7,325 nucleotides of DNA from an uncultured Holophagaceae bacterium (GTDB lineage: Bacteria; Acidobacteriota; Holophagae; Holophagales; Holophagaceae): positions 1 to 7,325 of the forward strand of contig CAIRAS010000420.1 in the NCBI GenBank assembly GCA_903876615.1, given 5' to 3'. The position numbers and the translations under genes are program-made. The notes beneath the pieces were generated by a model. The model did not search any database, was not told the DNA's origin, and worked only from the letters and a program-made list of their open reading frames with translations. Shown piece by piece: positions 1 to 6,166 of this stretch; the stretch's first letter is position 1; the number at the start of each line of letters is the position of its first letter.

Positions 1-23
1 GATCCCCCTTCCAGAGAAACAGA

Positions 24-416
24 CTAGCGCTTGCTGAACTGGAAGCGACGACGGGCGCCCTTGCGACCGGGCTTCTTGCGCTCCTTCATGCGGGGGTCGC
101 GGGTCAGGAGACCGGCGCCGCGCAGCATGGACTTGAGCTGGTCGGTGTAGCTGAGCAGGGCGCGGGAGATGCCCATGCGGATGGCCGAGGCCTGGCCGGC
201 AGGGCCGCCGCCGGTGACGCTGATGAGCATGTCGAACTTGCCGTCGAGGTCGGCCAGCAGCAGGGGCTGGTGGACCATCATGCGAAGCACGGCGTTCGGG
301 AAGTAGTTCTCGAGGCTGCGGCCGTTGACGGTGATCTTGCCGGTGCCGGGACGAAGAAAGGCGCGGGCGGCAGCGCTCTTGCGGCGTCCGGTTCCGTAGT
401 TCTGGGTGATGGCCAT
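24..416 (-). CDS. rpsI: 30S ribosomal protein S9
   Basis: Structural protein of the small ribosomal subunit; in this family the C-terminal tail reaches towards the P-site tRNA. The 130-residue product has the usual bacterial length. It opens with the conserved [14 protein letters not shown] block (residues 7-20), carries the family signature [19 protein letters not shown] at 69-87, and ends in a very basic tail ([19 protein letters not shown]) with the universal terminal SKR. The ATG at 416 follows GAGGA at 421-425 with a short 4-base spacing. It starts 14 bases after the rplM stop, in the conserved L13-S9 order, so the two are surely cotranscribed and probably translationally coupled. Only 23 bases follow the stop inside the window and no terminator is visible in them. 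Identification is secure. Confidence 0.98.
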   Translation of the reverse strand: MAITQNYGTGRRKSAAARAFLRPGTGKITVNGRSLENYFPNAVLRMMVHQPLLLADLDGKFDMLISVTGGGPAGQASAIRMGISRALLSYTDQLKSMLRGAGLLTRDPRMKERKKPGRKGARRRFQFSKR

Positions 417-430
417 GGGTTCCTCGCCTC

Positions 431-865
431 TTACTTCTGGATGGTCAGGATCTGGGGCTGCTGGGCGGCCTGGTCGTGGTTGGGGCCGGCATAGACCTTG
501 AGCTTGCGATACATGGCGCGACCGAGGGGGCCCTTGGGCAGCATGCCCTTGACGGCGCTCTCGATGATGCGCTCGGGGAAAGTGAGCTTCAGCACCTCGG
601 CGCGGACTTCCTTCATGGAGCCGGGCTGGGTGGTGGTGCGGCGGTACATCTTCTGCACGCCCTTCTTGCCGGTCAGGACGGCCTTCTCGGCGTTGATCAC
701 GATCACGTGGTCACCGGTGTCGAGGAAGGGGGTCCAGGTCGGCTTGTTCTTGCCGGAGAGGACGTCGGCGACAGCGGTGCTGAGGCGGCCCACGGTCATG
801 CCGGCGGCATCCACCAGGAACCACTGGCGCTTGAGTTCATTGGCTTTGGGAAAGTAAGTGCTCAT
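431..865 (-). CDS. rplM: 50S ribosomal protein L13
   Basis: Early-assembly protein of the large ribosomal subunit. The product is 144 residues, close to the usual 142-150. It begins [15 protein letters not shown], with the conserved [16 protein letters not shown] stretch at 15-30. The L13 signature region ([19 protein letters not shown]) is at 105-123, followed by VYAG and a typical HDQAAQQP end. An in-frame ATG 20 codons upstream (925) would extend it, but I chose 865. Family homology begins there, a GGAG Shine-Dalgarno (872-875) sits 6 bases upstream, and the extra residues fall in the leader just after the predicted promoter. First gene of the rplM-rpsI operon. In E. coli L13 represses this operon through its mRNA leader; a hairpin in this leader could serve the same role, which is inference. 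Confidence 0.97.
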   Translation of the reverse strand: MSTYFPKANELKRQWFLVDAAGMTVGRLSTAVADVLSGKNKPTWTPFLDTGDHVIVINAEKAVLTGKKGVQKMYRRTTTQPGSMKEVRAEVLKLTFPERIIESAVKGMLPKGPLGRAMYRKLKVYAGPNHDQAAQQPQILTIQK

Positions 866-902
866 GGCCTGCTCCGAAATCGAGATCGCGCTGCGCAGAC
901 AA

Positions 903-915
903 CACCCCAGGGGTG
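903..915 (-). promoter_or_regulatory. Short hairpin in the rplM leader
   Basis: The arms CACCCC (903-908) and GGGGTG (910-915) are perfectly complementary around A909. A realistic fold is a 5-bp GC-rich stem with a 3-base loop. It lies in the predicted 5' leader of rplM, between the promoter and the GGAG ribosome-binding site. There is no U-tract, so it is not an intrinsic terminator. It may be part of a ribosomal-protein feedback structure or simply incidental. Confidence 0.35.
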
Positions 916-934
916 GCGAATCCACAGAAGGGAA

Positions 935-963
935 AGCTTATCGTTGACTGCCCGGGGGGTCAA
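935..963 (-). promoter_or_regulatory. Predicted sigma-70 promoter of rplM-rpsI
   Basis: On the minus strand TTGACC (958-963, 5 of 6 to the -35 consensus) is followed after 17 bases by TAAGCT (935-940), which keeps the most conserved T, A and final T of the -10 element. An overlapping reading, GATAAG at 937-942, has a 15-base spacer. Transcription would start near 928, leaving a leader of about 60 bases before the rplM ATG. The -35 begins only about 10 bases past the pseG-like stop codon and sits inside the loop of a CCCGG/CCGGG inverted repeat (951-955 with 965-969). Confidence 0.55.
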
Positions 964-972
964 GCCGGGATT

Positions 973-2052
973 TCAAGCTGGGACCTCTGCCAGAAGCCGG
1001 AGCTCCCGCGCGATGCGGTCCGCCGCCATGCCGTCCACCAGGAGCATGCCGTCGCGCACCTGCTCCTGCCGGTTGTCCTGCCCCTCGGGCCCAAGCCACT
1101 GGGCGAGGGCCTCCCGGACGATGCCCAGGTCAGCGCCGGGGCCCATGCCCAGGTCAAAGCAGCCGTTGGCCAGGGCCAGGTCCGCCAGGATGCCGTGCTG
1201 GCGCTCGTTCTGGCCCCACACCGCGGTGGGGATGCCCAGGCAGAGGGCTTCCGCCAGGGTCACCCCGGCGGAGCACCAGAGGGCGTCGAACTCGGGGAGG
1301 CGCCGGGTCAGGCCGGGCAGGCTGCGGACCACGGTGCAGCCCGGGAAGGGACTGCCCAGGATGCCGTTGGGCGCCAGGAGGGTGCAGGCGCCCCGCCAGC
1401 GGTCCTCCACCGCGAGGCGGGAGAGGGTCTCGAAGGCCTTCTGGGAGAGGTTGGGCCCGTCGCTGCCCCCGAAGGTGACCAGCAGCTTGTGGACCGCCAG
1501 GGGCTGCTCGGGCATGCGCTTGGGGCGCAGCTCGAGGGCCGCCTTGTCCACCACGATGAAGCCCGAACCCCGCAGCACCCGACAGGCGCCGGAGGTGGTC
1601 TCGCAGGGGCGCACCTTGCGGCCATCTACCACCTTCACGGGATGGTCCGGCCAGCGGACACCCTCCAGGAAGGGCTGGAACAGGAGGTCCGCCGTCTCGT
1701 GGGCGTCCGTGTCGTCCTCCATCACGGCCACCTTCAGCGGGCGCAGGGCCTGGAGGAAGGCCGTGCTGGTGTCCCACTGGTCCACCAGCACCACGGAGGC
1801 CCGGGCCTTCAGGCCGGCCGGGAGGGGGGCGTGGAGCTCGGCGCCCAGGTAGACCGCCTCGCAGGGCAGGTCCTGGTCCAGGAAGGGGTGTCTGCCCCCG
1901 CCCACCCGCTGGGCGCGGTCGTCTCCCGAGACCGCGATGCAGGCCTGGCCCCCGAGGGCGCGCCAGGCCTCCTGGAGGGCAAGCGCCCGGGCCACATGGC
2001 CCAGCCCAAGGCGCAAATCAGCGTGGACGCGGAGAATCAGGAGGGGGGACAT
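973..2052 (-). CDS. pseG: PseG-like UDP-sugar hydrolase / GT-B-fold nucleotide-sugar enzyme
   Basis: PseG removes UDP from UDP-2,4-diacetamido-2,4,6-trideoxy-beta-L-altrose in the cytoplasmic pseudaminic acid pathway; the related SpsG proteins serve other surface polysaccharides. The 359-residue product has the N-terminal R-x(3)-D-x(3)-G-x-GH-x(2)-R loop (LRVHADLRLGLGHVAR, 7-22), with H19 at the position of the catalytic histidine. VVLVDQWD is at 87-94, and the hallmark VTFGGSDGPNLSQKAFE at 192-208 opens the second Rossmann half. The C-terminal nucleotide-binding block SAGVTLAEALCLGIPTAVWG (261-280) is followed by QNERQ, resembling the family's NQ motif. The cysteine usual after the GH loop is alanine, and the middle region is divergent. 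ATG 2052 is the first possible start after an in-frame TAG; its ribosome-binding site is weak. No other pse or neuraminate-type gene lies in the window, so the substrate is uncertain. Confidence 0.75.
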   Translation of the reverse strand: MSPLLILRVHADLRLGLGHVARALALQEAWRALGGQACIAVSGDDRAQRVGGGRHPFLDQDLPCEAVYLGAELHAPLPAGLKARASVVLVDQWDTSTAFLQALRPLKVAVMEDDTDAHETADLLFQPFLEGVRWPDHPVKVVDGRKVRPCETTSGACRVLRGSGFIVVDKAALELRPKRMPEQPLAVHKLLVTFGGSDGPNLSQKAFETLSRLAVEDRWRGACTLLAPNGILGSPFPGCTVVRSLPGLTRRLPEFDALWCSAGVTLAEALCLGIPTAVWGQNERQHGILADLALANGCFDLGMGPGADLGIVREALAQWLGPEGQDNRQEQVRDGMLLVDGMAADRIARELRLLAEVPA

Positions 2053-2137
2053 GATCCGGAGAGTCTATCCCTCTCTGGGAGAGAAGGGGAGGGGGGAACG
2101 CAGTACCCTGATCGTTAGATCTATGAAATTACCGGTT
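2053..2137 (-). other. Intergenic gap with AT-rich part and polypurine tract
   Basis: This 85-base gap separates the carbonic anhydrase-like stop from the pseG-like start. The upstream part (about 2105-2137) is the most AT-rich intergenic stretch of the window, but I find no convincing -35/-10 pair in it. The downstream part is a purine run on the plus strand (2077-2098), so the mRNA is C/U-rich. GAGAG at 2079-2083 and GAGAG at 2059-2063 can each pair with the same CTCTC at 2071-2075, giving two mutually exclusive hairpins just ahead of the pseG-like ATG. Confidence 0.4.
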
Positions 2138-2719
2138 TTATGGATAGGGATGCCCGGCGGCAAAGCCCGGCTGGGGATGCTCGATGACCGGGGCCTCGGC
2201 CGGACTCCAGCCGTCCAGGAAGTAGGCCTCCTTGTAGCGGACGTAGCGGGTCCACACACTGCCCACCAGCTGGCGCTGCCCCTCGCTGAGGGGGCCCTTC
2301 ACCACCGCGGGCCAGCCCGCCACCAGGCTGTGCGGCGGGGCCTGGAAGCCTTCGCGCACCAGGCTGCCGGCGGCCACCAGGCAGCCTTCTCCGATCTCGG
2401 CGCCGTCCATGATGGTGGTGCTCATGCCGATGAGGGCGCCCCGGCGGATGGTGCAGCCATGCAGCATCACGTTGTGGGCGATGCTGACCTCCTCTTCGAT
2501 GAGCAGGGGCCACTTCTGGTTGGTGACATGCAGGCAGCAGCCGTCCTGGATGTTGGTGCGGGCCCCGATGCGGATCCAGTTCACATCGCCGCGGATGGCG
2601 CAGTTGAACCAGATGCTGGCATCGTCGCCGACCGTCACGTCGCCGAGGATCAGGGCGCTGTCCGGCGCGAACACCCGGCTGCCGATGGCGGGGACCATGC
2701 CTTGGAAGGGACGGATCAT
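2138..2719 (-). CDS. Gamma-class carbonic anhydrase-like hexapeptide-repeat protein (YrdA/PaaY family)
   Basis: Left-handed beta-helix protein, normally a trimer with zinc or iron bound between subunits. The 193 residues show hexapeptide repeats from about 25 to 125 (LILGDVTVGDDASIW, IRIGARTNIQDG, CTIRRGALIGMS). They have the RGD at 43-45, NIQD at 56-59, and all three expected metal ligands: H64 (LHV), H82 and H87 (AHNVMLHG). Reversible CO2 hydration is therefore possible, but many family members show no activity, and PaaY acts as a CoA-thioesterase. The IGARTNIQDG and C-terminal YVRYKEAY stretches look more like E. coli YrdA than PaaY. The ATG is preceded by GGAG (2727-2730) with 7-base spacing. 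It lies 37 bases downstream of the acyl-CoA ligase and is probably cotranscribed with it, so the thioesterase reading deserves consideration. Family certain; reaction not. Confidence 0.88.
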   Translation of the reverse strand: MIRPFQGMVPAIGSRVFAPDSALILGDVTVGDDASIWFNCAIRGDVNWIRIGARTNIQDGCCLHVTNQKWPLLIEEEVSIAHNVMLHGCTIRRGALIGMSTTIMDGAEIGEGCLVAAGSLVREGFQAPPHSLVAGWPAVVKGPLSEGQRQLVGSVWTRYVRYKEAYFLDGWSPAEAPVIEHPQPGFAAGHPYP

Positions 2720-2723
2720 GGGA

Positions 2724-2743
2724 ACACTCCAGCGGCCGAGTGT
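2724..2743 (-). promoter_or_regulatory. Hairpin overlapping the carbonic anhydrase-like gene's ribosome-binding site
   Basis: ACACTC (2724-2729 on the plus strand) and GAGTGT (2738-2743) form a perfect 6-bp stem with an 8-base loop. On the transcript the 3' arm includes three of the four bases of the GGAG Shine-Dalgarno (2727-2730). Folding would therefore partly mask the site. The structure is seen directly; any regulatory role is inference. Confidence 0.35.
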
Positions 2744-2756
2744 ACCCCAGCCACCT

Positions 2757-4019
2757 TCAGTCCCACTTCCGCAGATCCTCGATCACCTTGCCGTCCGTCG
2801 GCAGGGACCCCGTGGCCGCCCACTCGACTTCCGCGCCGATGGAGAGGACCTCGCGGAGGCGCTCCCCAAGCCGGGCCCGGAGGCCTTCGTCCGGCGTCGC
2901 CGTCTCGACCTTGACCGTCAGGACATCCCGGCTCTCGGCGCGGGTGACCACGGCGCGGAAGCCAGTCACCTCCGGGAAGGCGCGCAGGGCGCCCTGCACG
3001 GTGCCTGGGTGGAGGAAGATCCCCTTCACCTTCACCAGCTGGTCGCAGCGGCCCAGCCAGCCACGGAGCTTCGGGGACCGTCGGCCACAGGCGCAGGTCC
3101 CGTGGTCCACGGCGGAGAGGTCGCCGGTGCCAAAGCGGATCAGGGGATAGGCCTTGTTGAAGAGGGTCACGACGACCTCGCCCACTTCGCCCGGCCCCAG
3201 GGGGCGGCCGGTCTCGGGGTCGGCGATCTCGGTGATGGCGCGGCTGGCCAGGTGCATGCCGCCCTTCGAATGGCACTCGTAGGCCAGGCAGCCGCAGTCG
3301 GCCGTACCGAAGCCCTGGCGGACCGTGGCCCCGAAGAGGCTCTCCACCGAGTTCCGGAGCGTATCGGGGAGGGGTTCGGCGGTGGTGAAGGCGACCTTCA
3401 AGCCGAAGTCTTTGGCCGGATCCAGGCCCTGTTCCTTGGCCCGCTCGCCGATCTGCAGCAGGAACGAGGCCATCCCCACGAAGCCCGCGATGCCGAGGGC
3501 GCGGAGGATCTCGATCTGGACCTCCCGGTCGCCGACGCCGGTGGGGACCAGGGGGCAGCCCAGCGCGCCCAGCGCGTCATCGAACATCATGCCCGCCGGG
3601 GTCATCTGGTAGCCGAAGGTGTTGATGCAGGCATCGCCCCGCCGGAAGCCGGCGGCGAAGAGCGCTTCCTCCCAGCCCCAGCCCTCATCGAAGCCCTGGG
3701 GGTCGTAGATGGGGCCCGGGGAGCGGAAGACCCGGCGAACCTGATCCAGGGGCACGGCGAGGAGGCCGCCGAAGGGCGGGTTCTCCCGCTGCATGTCCAC
3801 GAGCTTCGCCTTGGGGGTCACCGGCAGCTTGGCCAGGTCATCGAGGCTGCGGATATCTCCCGGGGCCACACCGGCGGCCTTGAGAAGGGCCCCGATGGCG
3901 GGTGCGTTGGCGGCGGCATGGGCGATGACGCCCTGAAGCCGCCGGGCCTGCTCGTCCCGCTGCTCATCCCAGCTGCGCTGCTCCAGGTCCTGGTGCAGGA
4001 ATCCTGTGGTCCGGTCCAT
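2757..4019 (-). CDS. PaaK-family (phenylacetate-CoA ligase-like) AMP-forming acyl-CoA ligase
   Basis: Adenylates a carboxylic acid with ATP and transfers it to CoA in the cytoplasm. The 420 residues match PaaK-type ligases (about 430) in order. The N-terminal domain has LPVTPKAKL (65-73). RQGFGTADCGCLAYEC (235-250) corresponds to the adenylate-binding Y/F-G-x-T/S block, and RFGTGDLS (295-302) to the A7 motif. The cysteine-containing CACGRRSPKLRG (309-320) leads to the hinge GRCDQLVKVKG (323-333). A C-terminal GSLPTDGKVIEDLR (404-417) supplies the likely catalytic lysine K411. The glycine/threonine-rich phosphate-binding loop of classical PaaK is replaced by FRSPGPIYDPQG (98-109), so the substrate may differ from phenylacetate. 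ATG 4019 has AGAGG (4026-4030) 6 bases upstream and lies 20 bases after livF. Context suggests it activates the acid imported by the adjacent transporter. Confidence 0.88.
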   Translation of the reverse strand: MDRTTGFLHQDLEQRSWDEQRDEQARRLQGVIAHAAANAPAIGALLKAAGVAPGDIRSLDDLAKLPVTPKAKLVDMQRENPPFGGLLAVPLDQVRRVFRSPGPIYDPQGFDEGWGWEEALFAAGFRRGDACINTFGYQMTPAGMMFDDALGALGCPLVPTGVGDREVQIEILRALGIAGFVGMASFLLQIGERAKEQGLDPAKDFGLKVAFTTAEPLPDTLRNSVESLFGATVRQGFGTADCGCLAYECHSKGGMHLASRAITEIADPETGRPLGPGEVGEVVVTLFNKAYPLIRFGTGDLSAVDHGTCACGRRSPKLRGWLGRCDQLVKVKGIFLHPGTVQGALRAFPEVTGFRAVVTRAESRDVLTVKVETATPDEGLRARLGERLREVLSIGAEVEWAATGSLPTDGKVIEDLRKWD

Positions 4020-4039
4020 GGGGTGCCTCTCTCGGGAAT

Positions 4040-4834
4040 CTAGGACAGCCAGCGCTTGCGCCGCTTGTAGTGCTTGGCGTTCTTGAAGGACCGCTTGGTG
4101 CCGCTCTCGCCGATACCGAGGTAGAACTCCTTCACGTCCTGGTTCTCGCGCAGCTTATCGCAGGGACCGTCCAGCACGACCTTACCCATCTCCATGATGT
4201 AGCCGTAGTTCGCGACCTGCAGCGCCAGGGAGGCGTTCTGCTCGACCAGGAGGATGGTCGTCTTCTCCTCCGCGTTGATCTTCGCGATGATGCCGAAGAT
4301 CTCCTGCACGAGCAGTGGGGCCAGACCGAGGCTGGGCTCGTCCAGGAGCAGGAGCTTCGGCCTGGCCATGAGGGCCCGGCCGATGGCGAGCATCTGCTGC
4401 TCGCCGCCCGAGAGGTAGCCGGAGAGCTGGTTCCGGCGCTCCTTGAGGATGGGGAAGTAGTCGAAGACCAGGTCGATGTCCCGCTTGACGCCCGCCCGGT
4501 CATTCCGGGTGTAGGCGCCGCAGCGGAGGTTCTCGACGATGTCGAGATCCTCGAAGACGCGCCGGCCTTCCATGACCTGGAAGATCCCCTTGCGGACGAT
4601 CTTCTCGGGATCCATTCCGTTGATTTTTTCGCCCATGAACTCGATGGTCCCCTTGGTCACCTCGCCCTCCTCGCTCTTCAGGAGTCCGGAGATGGCCTTG
4701 AGGGTGGTGGACTTCCCGGCTCCGTTGGCGCCGAGGAGGGTGGTGATCTTCCCCTCCTCGCAGGAGAGGGACAGCCCCTTGAGGACCAGGATCACGTCGC
4801 TGTAAACGACCTCGATGTTGTTGACGGTCAGCAT
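4040..4834 (-). CDS. livF: Branched-chain amino acid-type ABC transporter ATPase LivF
   Basis: One of the two cytoplasmic ATPases that power a HAAT-family importer. Visible motifs are Walker A GANGAGKST (35-43), Q-loop Q86 in IFQVMEGRRVF, signature LSGGEQQ (141-147), Walker B LLLLDEP (161-167), D-loop SLGLAP, and VEQN (197-200). The glutamine in VEQN stands where LivG has the switch histidine, and this points to LivF rather than LivG. The product is 264 residues against about 235 for E. coli LivF. The extra length is a C-terminal tail from about 245 ending KHYKRRKRWLS, with nine Lys/Arg in the last 18 residues. The ATG at 4834 has only a weak ribosome-binding site. It follows livJ by 95 bases containing two stem-loops and precedes the ligase by 20. 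No livG is in the window. Confidence 0.95.
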   Translation of the reverse strand: MLTVNNIEVVYSDVILVLKGLSLSCEEGKITTLLGANGAGKSTTLKAISGLLKSEEGEVTKGTIEFMGEKINGMDPEKIVRKGIFQVMEGRRVFEDLDIVENLRCGAYTRNDRAGVKRDIDLVFDYFPILKERRNQLSGYLSGGEQQMLAIGRALMARPKLLLLDEPSLGLAPLLVQEIFGIIAKINAEEKTTILLVEQNASLALQVANYGYIMEMGKVVLDGPCDKLRENQDVKEFYLGIGESGTKRSFKNAKHYKRRKRWLS

Positions 4835-4873
4835 GGGTTCGGCTCTTCGTCCCTTTCGTGCGGAAGGTAACAG

Positions 4874-4888
4874 CCCGGCAGAGCCGGG
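4874..4888 (-). other. Second stem-loop in the livJ-livF spacer
   Basis: CCCGGC (4874-4879) and GCCGGG (4883-4888) form a perfect 6-bp GC stem with a 3-base loop, immediately downstream (in transcript sense) of the larger hairpin. There is no U-tract. Together the two could block 3'-to-5' exonucleases and stabilise the upstream livJ mRNA. Confidence 0.45.
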
Positions 4889-4889
4889 A

Positions 4890-4919
4890 AAGGCGGGGGA
4901 GGAAAGCCTCCCCCGCCTT
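4890..4919 (-). terminator. Strong stem-loop after livJ, probable attenuating terminator or mRNA-stabilising element
   Basis: AAGGCGGGGGAGG (4890-4902) and CCTCCCCCGCCTT (4907-4919) are perfectly complementary over 13 bp, with a 4-base loop (4903-4906). The structure begins about 10 bases after the livJ stop. In transcript sense the stem ends in only about three U residues before CCC, so termination is probably partial. The operon genes livF and the ligase lie beyond it. Such elements after binding-protein genes (for example malE-malF in E. coli) let the binding protein be made in excess over the membrane components; that role here is inferred. Confidence 0.65.
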
Positions 4920-4929
4920 GCTCAGAAAA

Positions 4930-6096
4930 CTAGAGACCGAGCCATTCCTGCTTGCGGGGCAGGTCGATGGTCGCCTTCTTGACCATCTTGCCCCCGACGA
5001 ACTGGGCGAGGATGACGGACATGAAAGGACGGTGGTCGGTGGAGGTGTAGGTGATGGGGGCGGTGAGGCCCTGGGTGTCGAAGTTCTTGAGCTGCTCGGC
5101 GTACTTGCGGATGCCAGGTCCGTTCAGCTCCTTGTTCTTGTCGGCGATCTTGAGGACTTCGCACATGGTCATCATGGAGACCCAGCCGCGGATCCAGTGG
5201 CTCACCTGGGGCTGACCGCCGGTGACCTTCTCGATGATCTTCATGCCCGGGACCTTGTCGCCGTAGAGCGCGGCACCGATGACGACCATGTAGCCTTCCT
5301 CGGCGCCGGCGGCGAGCTTGGGCATGCCCTCATCCGCGCTCCAGATGTTGCCGAAGAACTTGGTCCGCAGGCCCAGCTTCTTGGCGTCCTTGAGGATGAC
5401 GGAGGTGGAGACCTTGGTGCCGCCGATCCAGGCGAAGTCGGGATCCTTCTTCTTGATATTGAGGAGCTGGGTGGTGGCCTCGAGGGCCTTCAGGTCGACG
5501 TTCTCTTCGCCGACGATCTCGAAGCCGAGCTCCAGGGCGTAGGCCTTGCCGCCGGGGATGGGGGCCTTGCCGTAGCCGACGTCGGGATAGATGAAGGCCA
5601 CCTTCGGCTTGCGCTTCTCCTTCCAGTTGTCCTTGATGTACTTGAGCCCGGCGCGGCAGGCGCTGGAATAGTCCGGGGCGCAGAAGAAGTTGTAGGGCGA
5701 CTTGGTGGGATCCGTGAGGTGGGCCGAGTAGGAGGCTGACCAGTAGGGGATCTGGTCCTTGGCGACCTGCTCCTTGAGGGCCTCGGTGTCGCCGCTGCCC
5801 CAGCCCTGGATGGCCACGACCTTGTCCTGGTCCTTGAACTTCTTGTAGAGGGCCAGGGCCTCGGGGATCTTGTAGGCGTAGTCCTGCTGGAGAAGCTTGA
5901 TCTTCCGGCCGTTGATGCCGCCGTTCGCATTGATGTAGTCGGTGTAGGCCTTGATGCCGTCGGCGTAGGGCTTGCCGACATCTCCGGTGCCGCCCGTGAT
6001 GTCGGCCAGGTTCCCGATGACGATGTCCTGGGCGGAGAGGGGTCCCGCCAGGAAGGCCATGGCTGCGAGAGCGATGGATGCGGTGAAACGTTTCAT
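4930..6096 (-). CDS. livJ: Periplasmic substrate-binding protein of a Liv-type ABC importer
   Basis: Type I periplasmic binding protein that captures the substrate and delivers it to the LivHM permease. The 388-residue product begins with a Sec signal peptide: MKRF, a hydrophobic core at 8-18, and likely cleavage after PLSA (22/23). No lipobox cysteine is present, so the mature protein should be soluble in a diderm periplasm. The first lobe shows IVIGNLADITGGTGDVGKPY (25-44), then a helix ending INANGGINGRKIKLL (55-69), both typical of LivJ/AmiC-like proteins. C139 and C147 could form a disulfide. The end TSTDHRPFMSV (351-361) is characteristic of the family. The ligand cannot be read from sequence; Liv-type proteins bind amino acids, amides, urea or aromatic acids. 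It sits between livM and livF. Confidence 0.93.
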   Translation of the reverse strand: MKRFTASIALAAMAFLAGPLSAQDIVIGNLADITGGTGDVGKPYADGIKAYTDYINANGGINGRKIKLLQQDYAYKIPEALALYKKFKDQDKVVAIQGWGSGDTEALKEQVAKDQIPYWSASYSAHLTDPTKSPYNFFCAPDYSSACRAGLKYIKDNWKEKRKPKVAFIYPDVGYGKAPIPGGKAYALELGFEIVGEENVDLKALEATTQLLNIKKKDPDFAWIGGTKVSTSVILKDAKKLGLRTKFFGNIWSADEGMPKLAAGAEEGYMVVIGAALYGDKVPGMKIIEKVTGGQPQVSHWIRGWVSMMTMCEVLKIADKNKELNGPGIRKYAEQLKNFDTQGLTAPITYTSTDHRPFMSVILAQFVGGKMVKKATIDLPRKQEWLGL

Positions 6097-6116
6097 TTCG
6101 ATCTCCTTTCTGAGAT
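6097..6116 (-). promoter_or_regulatory. Strong Shine-Dalgarno of livJ within a small inverted repeat
   Basis: AAAGGAG (6103-6109) lies 6 bases before the livJ ATG and is the best ribosome-binding site in the window, fitting high binding-protein output. ATCTC (6101-6105 on the plus strand) and GAGAT (6112-6116) form a 5-bp inverted repeat around it with a 6-base loop, too weak to claim as a switch. Confidence 0.6.
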
Positions 6117-6166
6117 TGAAGTGAGTGGTGCGGGATGGTGCAGGGGTGAAGCGGTAGCGTGCGTGG

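Noticed and set aside
866..925. 20-codon N-terminal extension of L13 starting at 925
   Set aside because: The extension has no homology in the family, lacks a clear ribosome-binding site, and begins within a few bases of the predicted transcription start; the start at 865 has a GGAG site and the conserved N-terminus.
2077..2098. Possible G-quadruplex in the plus-strand purine tract
   Set aside because: Only three G runs of three or more are close together and the last one cannot be split into two full tracts with a loop, so a canonical three-tier quadruplex is not supported.
476..2118. Long plus-strand open frames (up to 458 and 401 codons) opposite rplM and the pseG-like gene
   Set aside because: They are antisense to recognisable genes, have low-complexity Ala/Gly/Arg-rich translations with no family resemblance, and arise from GC-biased codon third positions that remove stops.
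2409..4043. 544-codon plus-strand open frame opposite the carbonic anhydrase-like gene and the ligase
   Set aside because: It spans two clearly identified minus-strand genes, shows no domain or motif, and its composition mirrors the antisense of coding DNA.
4070..5739. Plus-strand open frames opposite livF and livJ (266 and 293 codons)
   Set aside because: Antisense shadows: rich in Leu/Glu/Asp/Gly/Val without recognisable structure, and covering the livJ-livF hairpins and intact livF and livJ motifs on the other strand.
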